Shown here: positions 25,652 to 37,285 of the stretch, in pieces
Layout of the letters: each line of letters opens with the position of its first letter
Position numbering within the stretch: position 1 is the first letter of the stretch
Source of the DNA: JBJMHZ01 sp045807125
GTDB lineage: Bacteria; Actinomycetota; Actinomycetes; JAWWOL01
Assembly: GCA_045807125.1 (NCBI GenBank)
Contig: JBJMHZ010000043.1
Coordinates: forward strand, 37,774-101,773
Length of the DNA stretch: 64,000 bases
Direction of reading: 5' to 3'
Made by a program: the position numbers and the translations under genes
Notes under the pieces: model-generated
What the model was told of the DNA's origin: nothing
Databases searched by the model: none
Seen by the model: the letters and a program-made list of their open reading frames with translations, nothing else

Positions 25652-25839
25652 ACATCGACCCTGCTCTGCTCGCCATCCTCGCCTGCCCCGAGTGCCGGTC
25701 CCCGCTGCGGGCCGACGAGGAGGCCGAGGAGCTGGTCTGCACCGGCTGCGGGCTCGCCTACCCGGTGCGCGACGACATCCCCGTGCTGCTCGTCGACGAG
25801 GCCAGGCGCCCGAGCGGCGCCCACGGTCCGCGTACCTAG
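25648..25839 (+). CDS. Trm112-like zinc-ribbon protein
   Basis: A 63-residue protein of the Trm112/YcaR type. It opens with IDPALLAILACPECRSPLR, has a second knuckle in LVCTGCGLAYPVRDDIPVLL, and ends in a short charged tail. The CPxC...CxxCGxxYPVRDDIPVLL pattern is diagnostic. In eukaryotes and archaea Trm112 activates methyltransferases; bacterial copies often lie between manB and the SIS isomerase gene, where their role is unclear. Translation is probably coupled to the 14-codon frame upstream. The start at GTG 25648 gives the normal N-terminus. Confidence 0.8.
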   Translation: MNIDPALLAILACPECRSPLRADEEAEELVCTGCGLAYPVRDDIPVLLVDEARRPSGAHGPRT

Positions 25840-25847
25840 GGGGAGGC

Positions 25848-27005
25848 GTGCCGCTTCACGAGGATCTCCTCGACGATCCCGCCTGCATCGAGGCAGGCGA
25901 CGCCGGGGGGATGCTGCTCGCGCTGTCCAGCGCGGCGGCGCAGGTCCGGCAGGCGACGCACACCGCCGAGGAGGTCGGCCTGGCCAGGGTGGCCGAGGAG
26001 GGCCGGCCGCGGGCGATCGTGGTGAGCGGCGTCGGCACCGCCGCCCTCGCCGGCGATGCGCTCGGCGCGCTCGCCGGCCCGACCGCGCCCGTGCCGATCG
26101 TGACCGTCCGCGGGCCCGACCTGCCCGGGTGGGTGGGCGCCGCCGACCTGGTCCTCGCGATCTCCCACTCCGGCTCGACCCAGGCCACCCTCGCCGTCTT
26201 CGACGAGGCCAACCGGCGCGGCTGCCGGCTGATCACCATCGGTGCGCCCGGCTCGCCGCTGGCCGAGCGGGCCGTGCAGGCGAGGGGCATCCACGTCCCC
26301 GTCCGCCGCGGCGCCACCCAGCGGGCCAGCTTCTGGTCGCTCACGATGCCGGTCCTGGTGGCCGCCGACCACCTGCGGCTCGCGCACGTCCCGGCCTCCG
26401 ACATCGAGGCGGCGGCCGACGCGCTCGCCGCCTGCTCGGAGCAGTGCCGCCCGTCGAGCGAGTCGTTCGTCAACCCGGCGAAGTCGGCCGCCCTCGCGCT
26501 GGCCGGCTCGGTGCCGCTGCTGTGGGGCACCAGCCCGATCGCCGCCGTGGCGGCGGCGCGCTTCGCGAGCCAGCTCGCCGACAACGCGAAGTACCCGGCG
26601 GTGACGATGCCGGCGTACGACGCCGGCCACGGGCAGTTGCCGGCCCTCGACGGCGCCTTCGGCACGCGGTCCAGCGGCGAGGACGACGTCGGCACCCTCG
26701 ACAGCTTCTTCCGCGACCGGGTCGAGGACCCCCTCGACGCCACCAGGCTGCGGCTCGTGCTGCTGCGCGACGTCGTCGAGCAGCAGCTCATCGCGGCGCG
26801 GGCGCAGGCCACCCTCGACATCGTCGCCGAGCGCGGGCTGCCGGTGACCGTGATGACCGCCGAGGGCACCTCGCCGCTCACCCGGCTGGCCGGTCTGGTC
26901 GGCTTCGGCGACTACGTCTCGGTCTACCTCGCGCTGCTGCTAGGCATCGACCCCACGCCCGTGCCCTTCGCCGGCGACCTGGCCGATCGCATCCTGGTCA
27001 CATGA
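25848..27005 (+). CDS. SIS-domain phosphomannose/phosphoglucose isomerase-like protein
   Basis: A 385-residue protein with two sugar-isomerase (SIS) halves, of the bifunctional PGI/PMI type. VVSGVGTAALAGDAL near residue 59 and LAISHSGSTQATLAVFDEA near 102 are phosphosugar-binding loops. The C-terminal half has VPLLWGTSPIAAVAAARFASQLADNAKYP near 220, where characterised enzymes carry catalytic residues. Expected reaction: fructose-6-phosphate to mannose-6-phosphate, supplying manB. GTG follows a long AGGGGGAGG tract at very short distance. Its stop overlaps the transporter start (ATGA). Confidence 0.8.
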   Translation: MPLHEDLLDDPACIEAGDAGGMLLALSSAAAQVRQATHTAEEVGLARVAEEGRPRAIVVSGVGTAALAGDALGALAGPTAPVPIVTVRGPDLPGWVGAADLVLAISHSGSTQATLAVFDEANRRGCRLITIGAPGSPLAERAVQARGIHVPVRRGATQRASFWSLTMPVLVAADHLRLAHVPASDIEAAADALAACSEQCRPSSESFVNPAKSAALALAGSVPLLWGTSPIAAVAAARFASQLADNAKYPAVTMPAYDAGHGQLPALDGAFGTRSSGEDDVGTLDSFFRDRVEDPLDATRLRLVLLRDVVEQQLIAARAQATLDIVAERGLPVTVMTAEGTSPLTRLAGLVGFGDYVSVYLALLLGIDPTPVPFAGDLADRILVT

Positions 27006-27967
27006 GCGCGAGCGGCGGGACCAAGGCCGTCGTCGCAGCCCTCGCGGCCAACCTGGGCATCGCGGTCAGCAAGTTCGTCGGCTGGGCGCTGACCGGGTCG
27101 AGCTCGATGCTGGCCGAGGCCGTGCACTCGGTGGTCGACTCCGGCAACCAGGTGCTGCTGCTCGTCGGTGGCCGCCGGGCCAGGCGCGCGGCCGACGAGG
27201 AGCATCCGTTCGGCTACGGCCAGGACCGCTACTTCTACGCCTTCGTGGTGTCGCTCGTGCTGTTCAGCCTCGGCGGGGCCTTCGCGATCTACGAGGGCGT
27301 CCAGAAGATCCAGCACCCGCACCACATCGACGCCCCGGCGGTGGCGATCGCGATCCTCGGCGTCGCGGTGGTGCTCGAGTCGCTGTCGTTCCGCACCGCG
27401 TTCCGCGAGGCGCAGCCGCTGCGCGGCGACGCCAGCTGGTGGCACTTCATCCGGCGCACCAAGAGCCCGGAGCTGCCGGTCGTGCTGCTCGAGGACAGCG
27501 GGGCGCTGATCGGCCTCGTCCTCGCCCTCTGCGGCGTGCTGCTCACCGTGGCGACCGGCGACGGCGCCTGGGACGGCATCGGGACGCTGTGCATCGGGCT
27601 GCTGCTCGCCGGCATCGCCGTCGTGCTCTCCGGCGAGATGAAGAGCCTGCTCATCGGCGAGGGCGCGGCGCGCGGCCAGGTCGAGGCGATCCGCAGCGCC
27701 CTCGTCGGCGACGGCGGGACGTTCTCGCGGGTGATCCACCTCCGTACGCTGCACCTCGGCCCGGACGAGCTGCTGGTGGCCGCCAAGCTCGCCGTCGAGC
27801 CGTCCCTGGAGCTGCCGCAGGTGGCGTCGGCCATCGACCGGGCGGAGGCGCGGGTGCGCAGCGCGGTGCCGATCGCCCGCCTGATCTACATCGAGCCCGA
27901 CGTCGACCGGTCGAGCAGCCGCTCGCTCGCCGATCCGCCGGCCGAGACCCACCCCTCGCAAGGGTGA
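27002..27967 (+). CDS. Cation diffusion facilitator, ZnT9-like
   Basis: A 321-residue inner-membrane metal transporter with six predicted helices and a cytoplasmic ferredoxin-like domain from about residue 225. HSVVDSGNQ in helix 2 carries the CDF His/Asp metal ligands, and HPFGYGQDRYFYAF follows. In helix 5 the usual HxxxD is replaced by LLEDSGALIG, an arrangement I associate with the SLC30A9 (ZnT9) branch rather than YiiP. The ATG overlaps the SIS stop, so expression is coupled to mannose metabolism genes, which need divalent metals. Zn, Mn or Co export cannot be distinguished. Confidence 0.85.
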   Translation: MSASGGTKAVVAALAANLGIAVSKFVGWALTGSSSMLAEAVHSVVDSGNQVLLLVGGRRARRAADEEHPFGYGQDRYFYAFVVSLVLFSLGGAFAIYEGVQKIQHPHHIDAPAVAIAILGVAVVLESLSFRTAFREAQPLRGDASWWHFIRRTKSPELPVVLLEDSGALIGLVLALCGVLLTVATGDGAWDGIGTLCIGLLLAGIAVVLSGEMKSLLIGEGAARGQVEAIRSALVGDGGTFSRVIHLRTLHLGPDELLVAAKLAVEPSLELPQVASAIDRAEARVRSAVPIARLIYIEPDVDRSSSRSLADPPAETHPSQG

Positions 27968-27978
27968 CAGCCTGCTGG

Positions 27979-27984
27979 TAAGGT
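27979..27984 (+). promoter_or_regulatory. -10 element (TAAGGT), leaderless merR gene
   Basis: TAAGGT ends eight bases before ATG 27993 with no ribosome site between, consistent with a leaderless transcript that continues into ahcY. Confidence 0.45.
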
Positions 27985-27992
27985 TGGCCTCG

Positions 27993-28370
27993 ATGAGCGT
28001 GGTGAAGGGGTTGACGATCCACCAGGCGGCCGCGACCACCGGCTGGTCCTCCCGGATGCTCCGCTACGTCGAGCAGGCCGGGCTCGTCGAGCCTGACAGA
28101 TCCCTGTCAGGGTATCGGCTGTACGGCCCCGGCCACCTCCAGCGGCTGCGCACCCTCCGCGAGCTGCTGGAGCGGCACGGCCTCGCCCTCTCCGACGTCG
28201 CGCTCGCCCGCCGGCTGCGCACCGAGCCGGCTCTCGCCGCCGATGTCGACGGGTGGCTCACGAGCGAGCCGCACCGACCGTCCCACGTACCGTCGTCCGA
28301 CTGGTTGCGCTTCGAGCAGGACAAGCACCAGCGCCTGCTCGACGGCGCCGCCCCCACGCCCGCCACTTAG
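27993..28370 (+). CDS. MerR-family transcriptional regulator
   Basis: A 125-residue winged-helix regulator. The N-terminal 70 residues fit MerR: LTIHQAAATTGWSSRMLRYVEQAGLV (helix-turn-helix and first wing), GYRLYGPGHLQRLRTLRELLERHGLAL. The C-terminal 55 residues are short and lack metal-binding cysteines, so it is not a classical metal sensor. Its stop overlaps the ribosome site of ahcY, making a regulatory link to the methylation cycle plausible. An 8-bp inverted repeat lies inside the gene. Confidence 0.85.
   Translation: MSVVKGLTIHQAAATTGWSSRMLRYVEQAGLVEPDRSLSGYRLYGPGHLQRLRTLRELLERHGLALSDVALARRLRTEPALAADVDGWLTSEPHRPSHVPSSDWLRFEQDKHQRLLDGAAPTPAT
28092..28111. repeat. Perfect inverted repeat CCTGACAG-4-CTGTCAGG inside merR
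   Basis: Two 8-base arms are separated by ATCC. The dyad falls within codons for the linker after the first wing of MerR. It could be an intragenic operator or a small RNA hairpin. Confidence 0.5.
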
Positions 28371-28378
28371 GAGAGCGC

Positions 28379-31112
<2,734 letters not shown>

Positions 31113-31217
31113 CCGGTCGATCTCCGGCCGATTTCCGGCGCGTGGTGAGCATCTGCGATCGTTGGGGAACGGAAGGACTGCTGCGGCGCGGGTCGGCGCG
31201 CCGAGGTAAGGGATGCG

Positions 31218-32771
31218 GTGGTGCGCACCATGCCGTTGAGCGCTGACGCGCCGGTCGAGTCGGTGCCGCTCGCTGGCCCCGTGCCCGCGGCGCGGGGCGG
31301 GGGCGGTCGCTTCGTCGCGGCCGGCTTCGTCCTGGCCGTGGTGCTCGCCGGCGCGGTGCTGCGCTTCCTGTCCTCCGGGCCGCTCTGGCTCGACGAGGCG
31401 CAGTCGGTCGCCATCGCGAGGCGCTCGCTGCCGCGCCTGTTCGAGCTGCTCCGCCACGACGGCTCGCCGCCGCTGTACTACCTGCTGCTGCACTACTGGA
31501 TCGGCGCGCTCGGCACCGGGACGTTCGCCGTGCGGGCGCTCTCGGCCGTGCTGTCGGTCGCCACGCTGCCGCTGCTCTGGCTGCTCGCCACCCGGCTGCT
31601 CGACCGGGCGTACGCGGCGCTCGCAGTGGTGCTGCTCGCGTCGTCGCCGTTCGCGATCCGCTACGCGAGCGAGACGCGGATGTACGCGCTCGTCGTCCTG
31701 CTGACCGCCCTGGGCGGCCTGGCCCTGCTCTCGACGCTGCGATCGGCGTCGGCGCGAGCGGCGGCCGGGCTCGCCCTCGTGACCGCCGCGCTGCTGCTCA
31801 CCCACTACTGGGCGGTCTTCCTCATCGGCGCCACCCTCGCCGGCCTGCTGCCCGGTGCCCTGCGCCGCCGCCGGGGCCACCTCGTCGCGCTGGCCGGCAT
31901 CGCGGCCGGCGGCGTGCCGGTGCTGCCCTGGGTGCCGGCGCTGCTGTTCCAGCTGCGCCACACCGGCACCCCGTGGGCCAAGCCGAGATGGCGCGACATC
32001 GCGCCGGCGCTGCGGGACTGGGCCGGCGGCGCCAGCCGCATCGCCGACGTCCTCGCCGCGCTGCTGCTCTGCCTGACCGTCGCCGGGCTCGTCGCCGCGC
32101 GGCGCACCGGCATCGTGGGGCGGCGGACCGGCGCGCTGGCGGCCGGCACGATCGCCGTCGCCACGGCGGCGAGCCTGCTGACCGGCGGAGCGCTGATGAG
32201 CCGCTACACCTCGGTGGCCGTGGTGCCGTTCGTCCTCGTGACGGCGGCCGGCGCGCGGGCCGGCCGGCGGCGGTACGCCGCGCTCACCGCCGCCGCGACG
32301 GTGGCCGTCGCGGGGCTCGGGCTCGCCCAGGGAGCCCGCCAGGCCGGGCACCCGCGCAGCTCGGCGGACAAGATCGCGGCCGAGCTCGCGCAGGCCGACC
32401 CCGCCAGGGACGTCGCGGTGATCTGCCCGGACCAGCTCGGCCCCGACACCTACCGCCTGGTCACCGACGGCCTGCGCCTCGTCACCTACCCGACCGGTGC
32501 CGCCGCCGAGTGGGTCGACTGGGTCGACTACAAGCGGCGGGCGCAGTCCGAGCAACCGGCCGCGTACGCCGGCCGGCTGGTGGCCGGGCTGCCGCGCGGC
32601 GGCGCGGTCTGGGTCGTGATGGAGTTCCACGACCCGGCCTACCCGGGCAGCTGCGGGCCGCTGCTGCCCGAGCTGGCCGGGCGCCTCGGCCTGCCGTCGG
32701 CCGGGCTGATCACCGAGGGCCTGTCGGGGGGCAGCGTCTACGTCCTGCGCTACCCGCCGGCGCGCCGGTGA
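31218..32771 (+). CDS. GT-C family glycosyltransferase (GT39/ArnT-like)
   Basis: A 517-residue polytopic protein. After an N-terminal helix (residues 31-50) the first periplasmic loop reads GPLWLDEAQSVAIARRS, the Asp-Glu motif of ArnT/PMT-like GT-C enzymes that use polyprenyl-phosphate sugars. SPPLYYLLLHYW and ASETRMYALVVLL complete the family pattern, with ten or more further helices. The last 120 residues are extracytoplasmic. A GAGGTAAGG tract precedes two adjacent GTG codons; the first was taken. It overlaps the next gene by four bases. The acceptor is unknown. Confidence 0.8.
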   Translation: MVRTMPLSADAPVESVPLAGPVPAARGGGGRFVAAGFVLAVVLAGAVLRFLSSGPLWLDEAQSVAIARRSLPRLFELLRHDGSPPLYYLLLHYWIGALGTGTFAVRALSAVLSVATLPLLWLLATRLLDRAYAALAVVLLASSPFAIRYASETRMYALVVLLTALGGLALLSTLRSASARAAAGLALVTAALLLTHYWAVFLIGATLAGLLPGALRRRRGHLVALAGIAAGGVPVLPWVPALLFQLRHTGTPWAKPRWRDIAPALRDWAGGASRIADVLAALLLCLTVAGLVAARRTGIVGRRTGALAAGTIAVATAASLLTGGALMSRYTSVAVVPFVLVTAAGARAGRRRYAALTAAATVAVAGLGLAQGARQAGHPRSSADKIAAELAQADPARDVAVICPDQLGPDTYRLVTDGLRLVTYPTGAAAEWVDWVDYKRRAQSEQPAAYAGRLVAGLPRGGAVWVVMEFHDPAYPGSCGPLLPELAGRLGLPSAGLITEGLSGGSVYVLRYPPARR

Positions 32772-33913
32772 GCCGGCCGGGCCCCACCGCCCTCGAGCGG
32801 CCGGCCGCCACCGCCCAGCCGCCGGCACCGGCGGCCCCGCCGCGCTCGGCGCTCGCCGTCGCCCTGCTGCCGTGGGTGGTCTCCCGCGCGCTCGCCGGCG
32901 TGGCGCTCGCGGTCGTCGCGCTCACCCATGACCACCTGCCGGCCGCCGGCAACGCCCCGCACCCGACGGGCCTGTTCGCCTGGGACGGCGCGTGGTACCG
33001 CCACCTCGCCGTCGACGGCTACCGGGCGACCGAGGACTGGCGGTTCTTCCCGCTCGTACCGATGCTCGGCCGGCTGCTCGCCCCCGCGCTCGGCGGCAGC
33101 GTCGACGCGGCGCTGCTCGTGGTCTGCAACGTCGCGGCGCTCGGCTACCTCGCGCTGCTGGTCCGCCTCGTGCGCACCGAGCTGGGGGAGGGGCCGTGGG
33201 TCGCCAGGTCGGCGTGGCTGGCCTGCCTCGCGCCCGGCGCCTCCGCCCTCGCGCTGCCCTACACCGAGGCGGTGGCCGGCCTGCTCGCCGTCGGCTTCTT
33301 CCTCGCGCTCCGGGCCCGCCGCCCCGGCCTCGCGGCGGCGGCCGGCTTCCTCTGCGGCCTGGCCCGCCCGACCGGCCTGCTGCTCGCGGTGCCCGCCCTC
33401 GTGGTCGCCGCCCGCGCGCGGCGGCGCTCGCCCCGGCTGGCCCTGGCCGCGCTGGGCGCCGCCGCCGCCCCCGTCCTCGGCACGGCGCTGTTCTGCGCCG
33501 GCGCCTGGTACCGCACCGGCCGGCCACTGCTGCCCTACACCGCGCAGACCCACCACGGCCTGCGCGGTGGCGTGGTGCGCAACCCGTTCCTCGCACCGTT
33601 CTCCAGCCACCCGTTCGGGCTGCCGTGGCCGGCCACGGTCGCCTTCCTCGTCGCGGCCGTCGCGCTGGTCGCCGTCGCGCTGCACCGGCTGCCGCTGCCG
33701 TACGGGCTCTGGTCGGCCGCCGTGGTCTTCCTCGCCGTGAGCTCGTCGGACGACCACTCGCTGCCCCGCTACCTGAGCGCGGCGTTCCCGCTGCTGATGG
33801 CCGCCGCGCTGTGGGCGCGCGACCGGCGCCGGTGGGCGGCGGTGGCCGCGAGCAGCGCGGCGGGCTTCGTCGCGCTGGCCGTCCTCGGCCTCACCGCCGG
33901 GTACATCCCGTGA
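32768..33913 (+). CDS. PIG-V-like mannosyltransferase family membrane protein
   Basis: A 381-residue membrane protein. LFAWDGAWYRHLAVDGY near residue 66 and FFPLVPMLGRLLAPALGG near 92 are the hallmark stretches of bacterial relatives of GPI mannosyltransferase II. LARPTGLLLAVPALV near 198 and SLPRYLSAAFPLLMA near 338 also fit. Eight to ten helices are predicted. Such enzymes use polyprenyl-phosphate mannose, which agrees with the GDP-mannose genes nearby, but the donor is inferred. GTGA overlap with the preceding GT-C gene suggests joint production. Confidence 0.78.
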   Translation: MSRPGPTALERPAATAQPPAPAAPPRSALAVALLPWVVSRALAGVALAVVALTHDHLPAAGNAPHPTGLFAWDGAWYRHLAVDGYRATEDWRFFPLVPMLGRLLAPALGGSVDAALLVVCNVAALGYLALLVRLVRTELGEGPWVARSAWLACLAPGASALALPYTEAVAGLLAVGFFLALRARRPGLAAAAGFLCGLARPTGLLLAVPALVVAARARRRSPRLALAALGAAAAPVLGTALFCAGAWYRTGRPLLPYTAQTHHGLRGGVVRNPFLAPFSSHPFGLPWPATVAFLVAAVALVAVALHRLPLPYGLWSAAVVFLAVSSSDDHSLPRYLSAAFPLLMAAALWARDRRRWAAVAASSAAGFVALAVLGLTAGYIP

Positions 33914-33972
33914 GCGCCCGGCGCGCGCCCCGGCCGCCGGCCTCGCACGCCGGGCCGGCCGCCCCACTTGTT

Positions 33973-33978
33973 TACGAT
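33973..33978 (+). promoter_or_regulatory. -10 element (TACGAT)
   Basis: TACGAT, in a locally AT-rich patch (CTTGTTTACGATCATC), is the likely -10 for the membrane protein gene starting at 34036. It leaves a leader of about 50 bases with a GAGG ribosome site. Confidence 0.35.
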
Positions 33979-34035
33979 CATCGGGGTCGGAAAAGAGCCC
34001 GTTGGACCCCCGTGCCGAGGCCCTGCGAGGTAGCC

Positions 34036-35562
34036 GTGGTCGACAGCCTGCAGGGGCGCTCCTCGACTGCCGTCGACGACGCGCCCCCGCCGGCCCGTCG
34101 CCTCTCCCGCACCGGCCCGGCCCCGAGCCCCAAGGGCGACCGCGCGAGTGGCCGCCGGCGCATCGGCCGGCCGTGGTGGTGGGTGACCGGCGCGGCCGCC
34201 GCTCTCGGCGCGGCCTCCCTCCTGCTCGCCCGCACCCCGACGTTCGACCCGCTGACCTGGGCCGTCTGGGGCCGCGAGCTCGCCCACGGGCAGCTCAGCA
34301 CGGCCGGGGACGGCGCGTCGTTCAAGCCGCTGCCGGTGCTCGCCGACGCGCTGGTGGCGACGCTGCGCGGCGATCCCACGGTCGTCTGGGTCGCCGTCAG
34401 CCGGGCCGCGGCGCTCCTCGCGCTGGCGCTCGCCTTCGCGCTCGGCCGGCGGCTCGGCGGCCTCGTCGCCGGGGGCGTGGCGGCGGTCGTCCTCGCGCTC
34501 TCGCCCGGCTTCGCGTGGCTGTCCGGCGCCGGCATGGCCGAGCCGCTGGAGATGGCGGCGACGCTCGCCGCCGTGCTGTCCTGGGTGAACGGCCGCAGGG
34601 GGGCGGCCGTGGCCGCGCTCACCGTGCTGTCGTTGCTGCGCCCCGAGGCATGGCCGCTGCTCGCGGTCGCCGCCCTGGTGACGGCCGGCGCCTCGCTGCG
34701 CCGGCTGGCCGGCGCGGTGCTGCTCGGCGCGCTGGTGCTGGTCGCGTGGTTCGTGCCGGAGTACGCCGGCTCCGGCGACCTGCTGCGCACGGTCCACCGG
34801 GCCGGCGTGGTGACCAACGGCGGGCCGGGCGCGGCCCGCGTGCCGGCCCTCGCGCTGCTCGGCAGCGTGCCCGACGTGCTGCTCACGCCCATGGTGGTCG
34901 CCGCCGTCGCGACCACGGTCGGCTACGCCGTGCGCGCCGTCCGCGGCGGTGATGCCGTCGCGAGAGGCGTGACGCTGACGGCAACGGTGGCCACCGTGTG
35001 GCTGGCCATCCTGACCGTCATGACGCAGGCGCACTACTCGACGGGGGCGATGCGCTACCTCGCGCCGTTCATCGCGCTGCTCGCCGTCCTGGCCGGTTGC
35101 GGCTGCGGCGCGCTGCCGCGGTTGCTGCGCCACCGCGGCACCGGCGCGCCGCTCGTGCGCGCGGCGGCCGCGGCGGTGCTCGCCGCCCTCGCGGTCACCT
35201 CGGCGCTCGTCGCGGTCGGGGCCGTGCACCGCACGGCCGACGAGGAGCTGCGCGCCGTCGGCTCCGCCCAGCGGACCGCCGAGGCGCTGCGCGCGGTCGT
35301 GTCCGCGGCCGGCGGCAGGCAGGTGCTCAACGACTGCGGCCCGGTCACCACCGGGCCGTACGAGGTGCCGCTCGTCGCCTGGACGCTGCACCGCCACCTG
35401 AGCTCGGTGAGCTACGGCAGGGCAACGACCGGTACGGTGGTCGTTGTCGGCAGCGACCCGGTCCAGCAGGACGGCCTGGTCGCGCGGGGCAGCGTCGAGC
35501 GGACACCGTGGACGCTGCGGTCGACCTGCCCGGCGGTCGCGGGCGCGGGGGGCGCGCCGTGA
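34036..35562 (+). CDS. Polytopic membrane protein, probable glycosyltransferase
   Basis: A 508-residue protein. The N-terminal 45 residues are cytoplasmic and basic, and roughly nine helices follow. The first outer loop FDPLTWAVWGRELAHGQLS near residue 71 and SFKPLPVLADALVATL near 95 resemble loops of GT-C enzymes but lack a clear Asp-Glu pair. HYSTGAMRYLAPFIALLAVL near 335 fits the late helices of such proteins, and the last 120 residues are soluble. The start is set by GAGG five bases before GTG 34036. The family is not recognised with confidence; the neighbourhood argues for glycan synthesis or export. Confidence 0.6.
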   Translation: MVDSLQGRSSTAVDDAPPPARRLSRTGPAPSPKGDRASGRRRIGRPWWWVTGAAAALGAASLLLARTPTFDPLTWAVWGRELAHGQLSTAGDGASFKPLPVLADALVATLRGDPTVVWVAVSRAAALLALALAFALGRRLGGLVAGGVAAVVLALSPGFAWLSGAGMAEPLEMAATLAAVLSWVNGRRGAAVAALTVLSLLRPEAWPLLAVAALVTAGASLRRLAGAVLLGALVLVAWFVPEYAGSGDLLRTVHRAGVVTNGGPGAARVPALALLGSVPDVLLTPMVVAAVATTVGYAVRAVRGGDAVARGVTLTATVATVWLAILTVMTQAHYSTGAMRYLAPFIALLAVLAGCGCGALPRLLRHRGTGAPLVRAAAAAVLAALAVTSALVAVGAVHRTADEELRAVGSAQRTAEALRAVVSAAGGRQVLNDCGPVTTGPYEVPLVAWTLHRHLSSVSYGRATTGTVVVVGSDPVQQDGLVARGSVERTPWTLRSTCPAVAGAGGAP

Positions 35563-35728
35563 CCGGGAGGGGCGCCGCGCGGGCAACGGGCCCGGGCCCT
35601 GGGGTTTCCGCCCCCGGGTGCCGGGCAGCAGGGCTCAGCACCGGCGCCGCCCCATCCTCGGGAGGGCGTCGCGCGGGCCGGCGCCCGGCAGGCAATCAGC
35701 ACGGCAGCAGGTAACGAGCGGAGGACAG

Positions 35729-37285
35729 ATGACCGACCGGGAGGTCGCCGGCAGGACCGGCCTGGCGCCGCGAGTCGTGGTGATCGGGGCGGGGCCGGCG
35801 GGACTGACGGCGGCTTACGAGCTGGTCCGTCGCGGGGCGCGGCCGGTCGTCCTCGAGGCCGACGACGTGGTCGGCGGCATCTCGCGCACCGTCGAGCGCG
35901 ACGGCTGGCGCTTCGACATCGGCGGCCACCGCTTCTTCACCAAGGTCGACGAGGTCGAGCGGCTCTGGCACGAGATCCTGCCCGACGAGGACTTCCTCAC
36001 CCGGCCACGGCTGTCGCGCATCTACTACAACGGCAAGCTGTTCGACTACCCGCTGCGCGCCGGCAACGCGCTGCGGGGCCTCGGCCCGATAGAGGCCGTC
36101 CGGTCGGTCGCCTCGTACGTCGCCGCGAGGGTGCGGCCGCCGGCCGACCAGACGACGTTCGAGGGGTGGACCGTCGCGCGGTTCGGCCGGCGCCTCTACG
36201 GCATCTTCTTCAAGACCTACACCGAGAAGGTGTGGGGCGTGCCGGCGAGCGAGATCCAGGCCGACTGGGCGGCGCAGCGCATCAAGAACATGTCGCTCGC
36301 CACGGCGGTCATCCGCTCGCTGCTGCCGAAGCGCAAGCGCACCGACGTCACCAGCCTGATCGAGGAGTTCCAGTATCCGAAGCACGGCCCCGGCATGATG
36401 TGGGAGCGCTGCCGCGACCTCGTCGAGGCGCGCGGCGGCACCGTCGTCCTCGGCGCCCGCGTGACCTCGGTCGAGCGGCAGGACGGCCGTGTCGTCGCGG
36501 TGCATGCGGTGCTCGACGGCGAGCCGCGCCGCTACCCGTGCGACCACGTGGTGTCCTCGATGCCGCTCGGCTCGTTCGTCCACGCGCTCGACCCCGGTGA
36601 CCCGGCCGTCGAGGCGGCGGCCGACGGGCTGCGCCACCGCGACTTCCTGACCGTCGCGCTCGTCGTGCCGCAGGACGCCGGCTTCCCCGACAACTGGATC
36701 TACGTGCACAGCCCCGACGTGCGCGTCGGCCGCATCCAGAACTTCGGCTCGTGGTCGCCGTACATGGTGAAGGACGGCCGCACCTGCCTCGGGCTCGAGT
36801 ACTTCGTCAACGAGGGCGACGACCTCTGGACGATGCCGGACGACGAGCTCGTCGAGCTCGGCAAGCGCGAGCTCGCCACGCTCGGGCTGGTCGACGCCGA
36901 CCGCGTCGAGCTCGGGCACGTCGTACGGATGCCGAAGGCCTATCCGGTCTACGACGCCACCTACCGGGACAACGTCGAGACGCTGCGCAAGTGGCTCGCC
37001 GCCGAGGCGCGGGGCGCCCACCCGGTGGGGCGCAACGGCATGCACCGCTACAACAACCAGGACCACTCGATGCTCACCGCCGTGCTCTCGGTCGAGAACA
37101 TCTACGGCGCCGCGCACGACATCTGGGCGGTCAACGTCGAGGAGGAGTACCACGAGGAGCGGGAGGCAGGGGCCGCACGGCCGGCACGGCCGGCGGGGTC
37201 GGGCACCGGGCGCGACGCGCCCATCCTGCCGCTGCCGAAGCCGGCCGCCGTCCCGGCCGCCAGCGAGGCGCCGGCGTCATCGTGA
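35729..37285 (+). CDS. FAD-dependent oxidoreductase (UDP-galactopyranose mutase-like)
   Basis: A 518-residue flavoprotein of the amine-oxidase/phytoene-desaturase/UGM-like superfamily. VVVIGAGPAGLTAAYELVRRG near residue 17 binds FAD, and GGISRTVERDGWRFDIGGHRFFTK, with the conserved GGHRFF, is shared with UDP-galactopyranose mutase relatives. The C-terminal NNQDHSMLTAVLSVENIYG contains the second flavin contact. A Pro/Ala-rich tail of 50 residues follows. The stop overlaps gtrA (GTGA). Such oxidoreductases often pair with GtrA and polysaccharide genes; the reaction may be sugar ring contraction or another redox step and is not established. Confidence 0.75.
   Translation: MTDREVAGRTGLAPRVVVIGAGPAGLTAAYELVRRGARPVVLEADDVVGGISRTVERDGWRFDIGGHRFFTKVDEVERLWHEILPDEDFLTRPRLSRIYYNGKLFDYPLRAGNALRGLGPIEAVRSVASYVAARVRPPADQTTFEGWTVARFGRRLYGIFFKTYTEKVWGVPASEIQADWAAQRIKNMSLATAVIRSLLPKRKRTDVTSLIEEFQYPKHGPGMMWERCRDLVEARGGTVVLGARVTSVERQDGRVVAVHAVLDGEPRRYPCDHVVSSMPLGSFVHALDPGDPAVEAAADGLRHRDFLTVALVVPQDAGFPDNWIYVHSPDVRVGRIQNFGSWSPYMVKDGRTCLGLEYFVNEGDDLWTMPDDELVELGKRELATLGLVDADRVELGHVVRMPKAYPVYDATYRDNVETLRKWLAAEARGAHPVGRNGMHRYNNQDHSMLTAVLSVENIYGAAHDIWAVNVEEEYHEEREAGAARPARPAGSGTGRDAPILPLPKPAAVPAASEAPASS

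Noticed and set aside
35563..35728. GC-rich palindromes (for example GGGCCCGGGCCC at 35588) before the flavoprotein gene as a riboswitch
   Set aside because: Simple GC palindromes are expected by chance at this composition and no known aptamer core was recognised; at most a terminator remnant.
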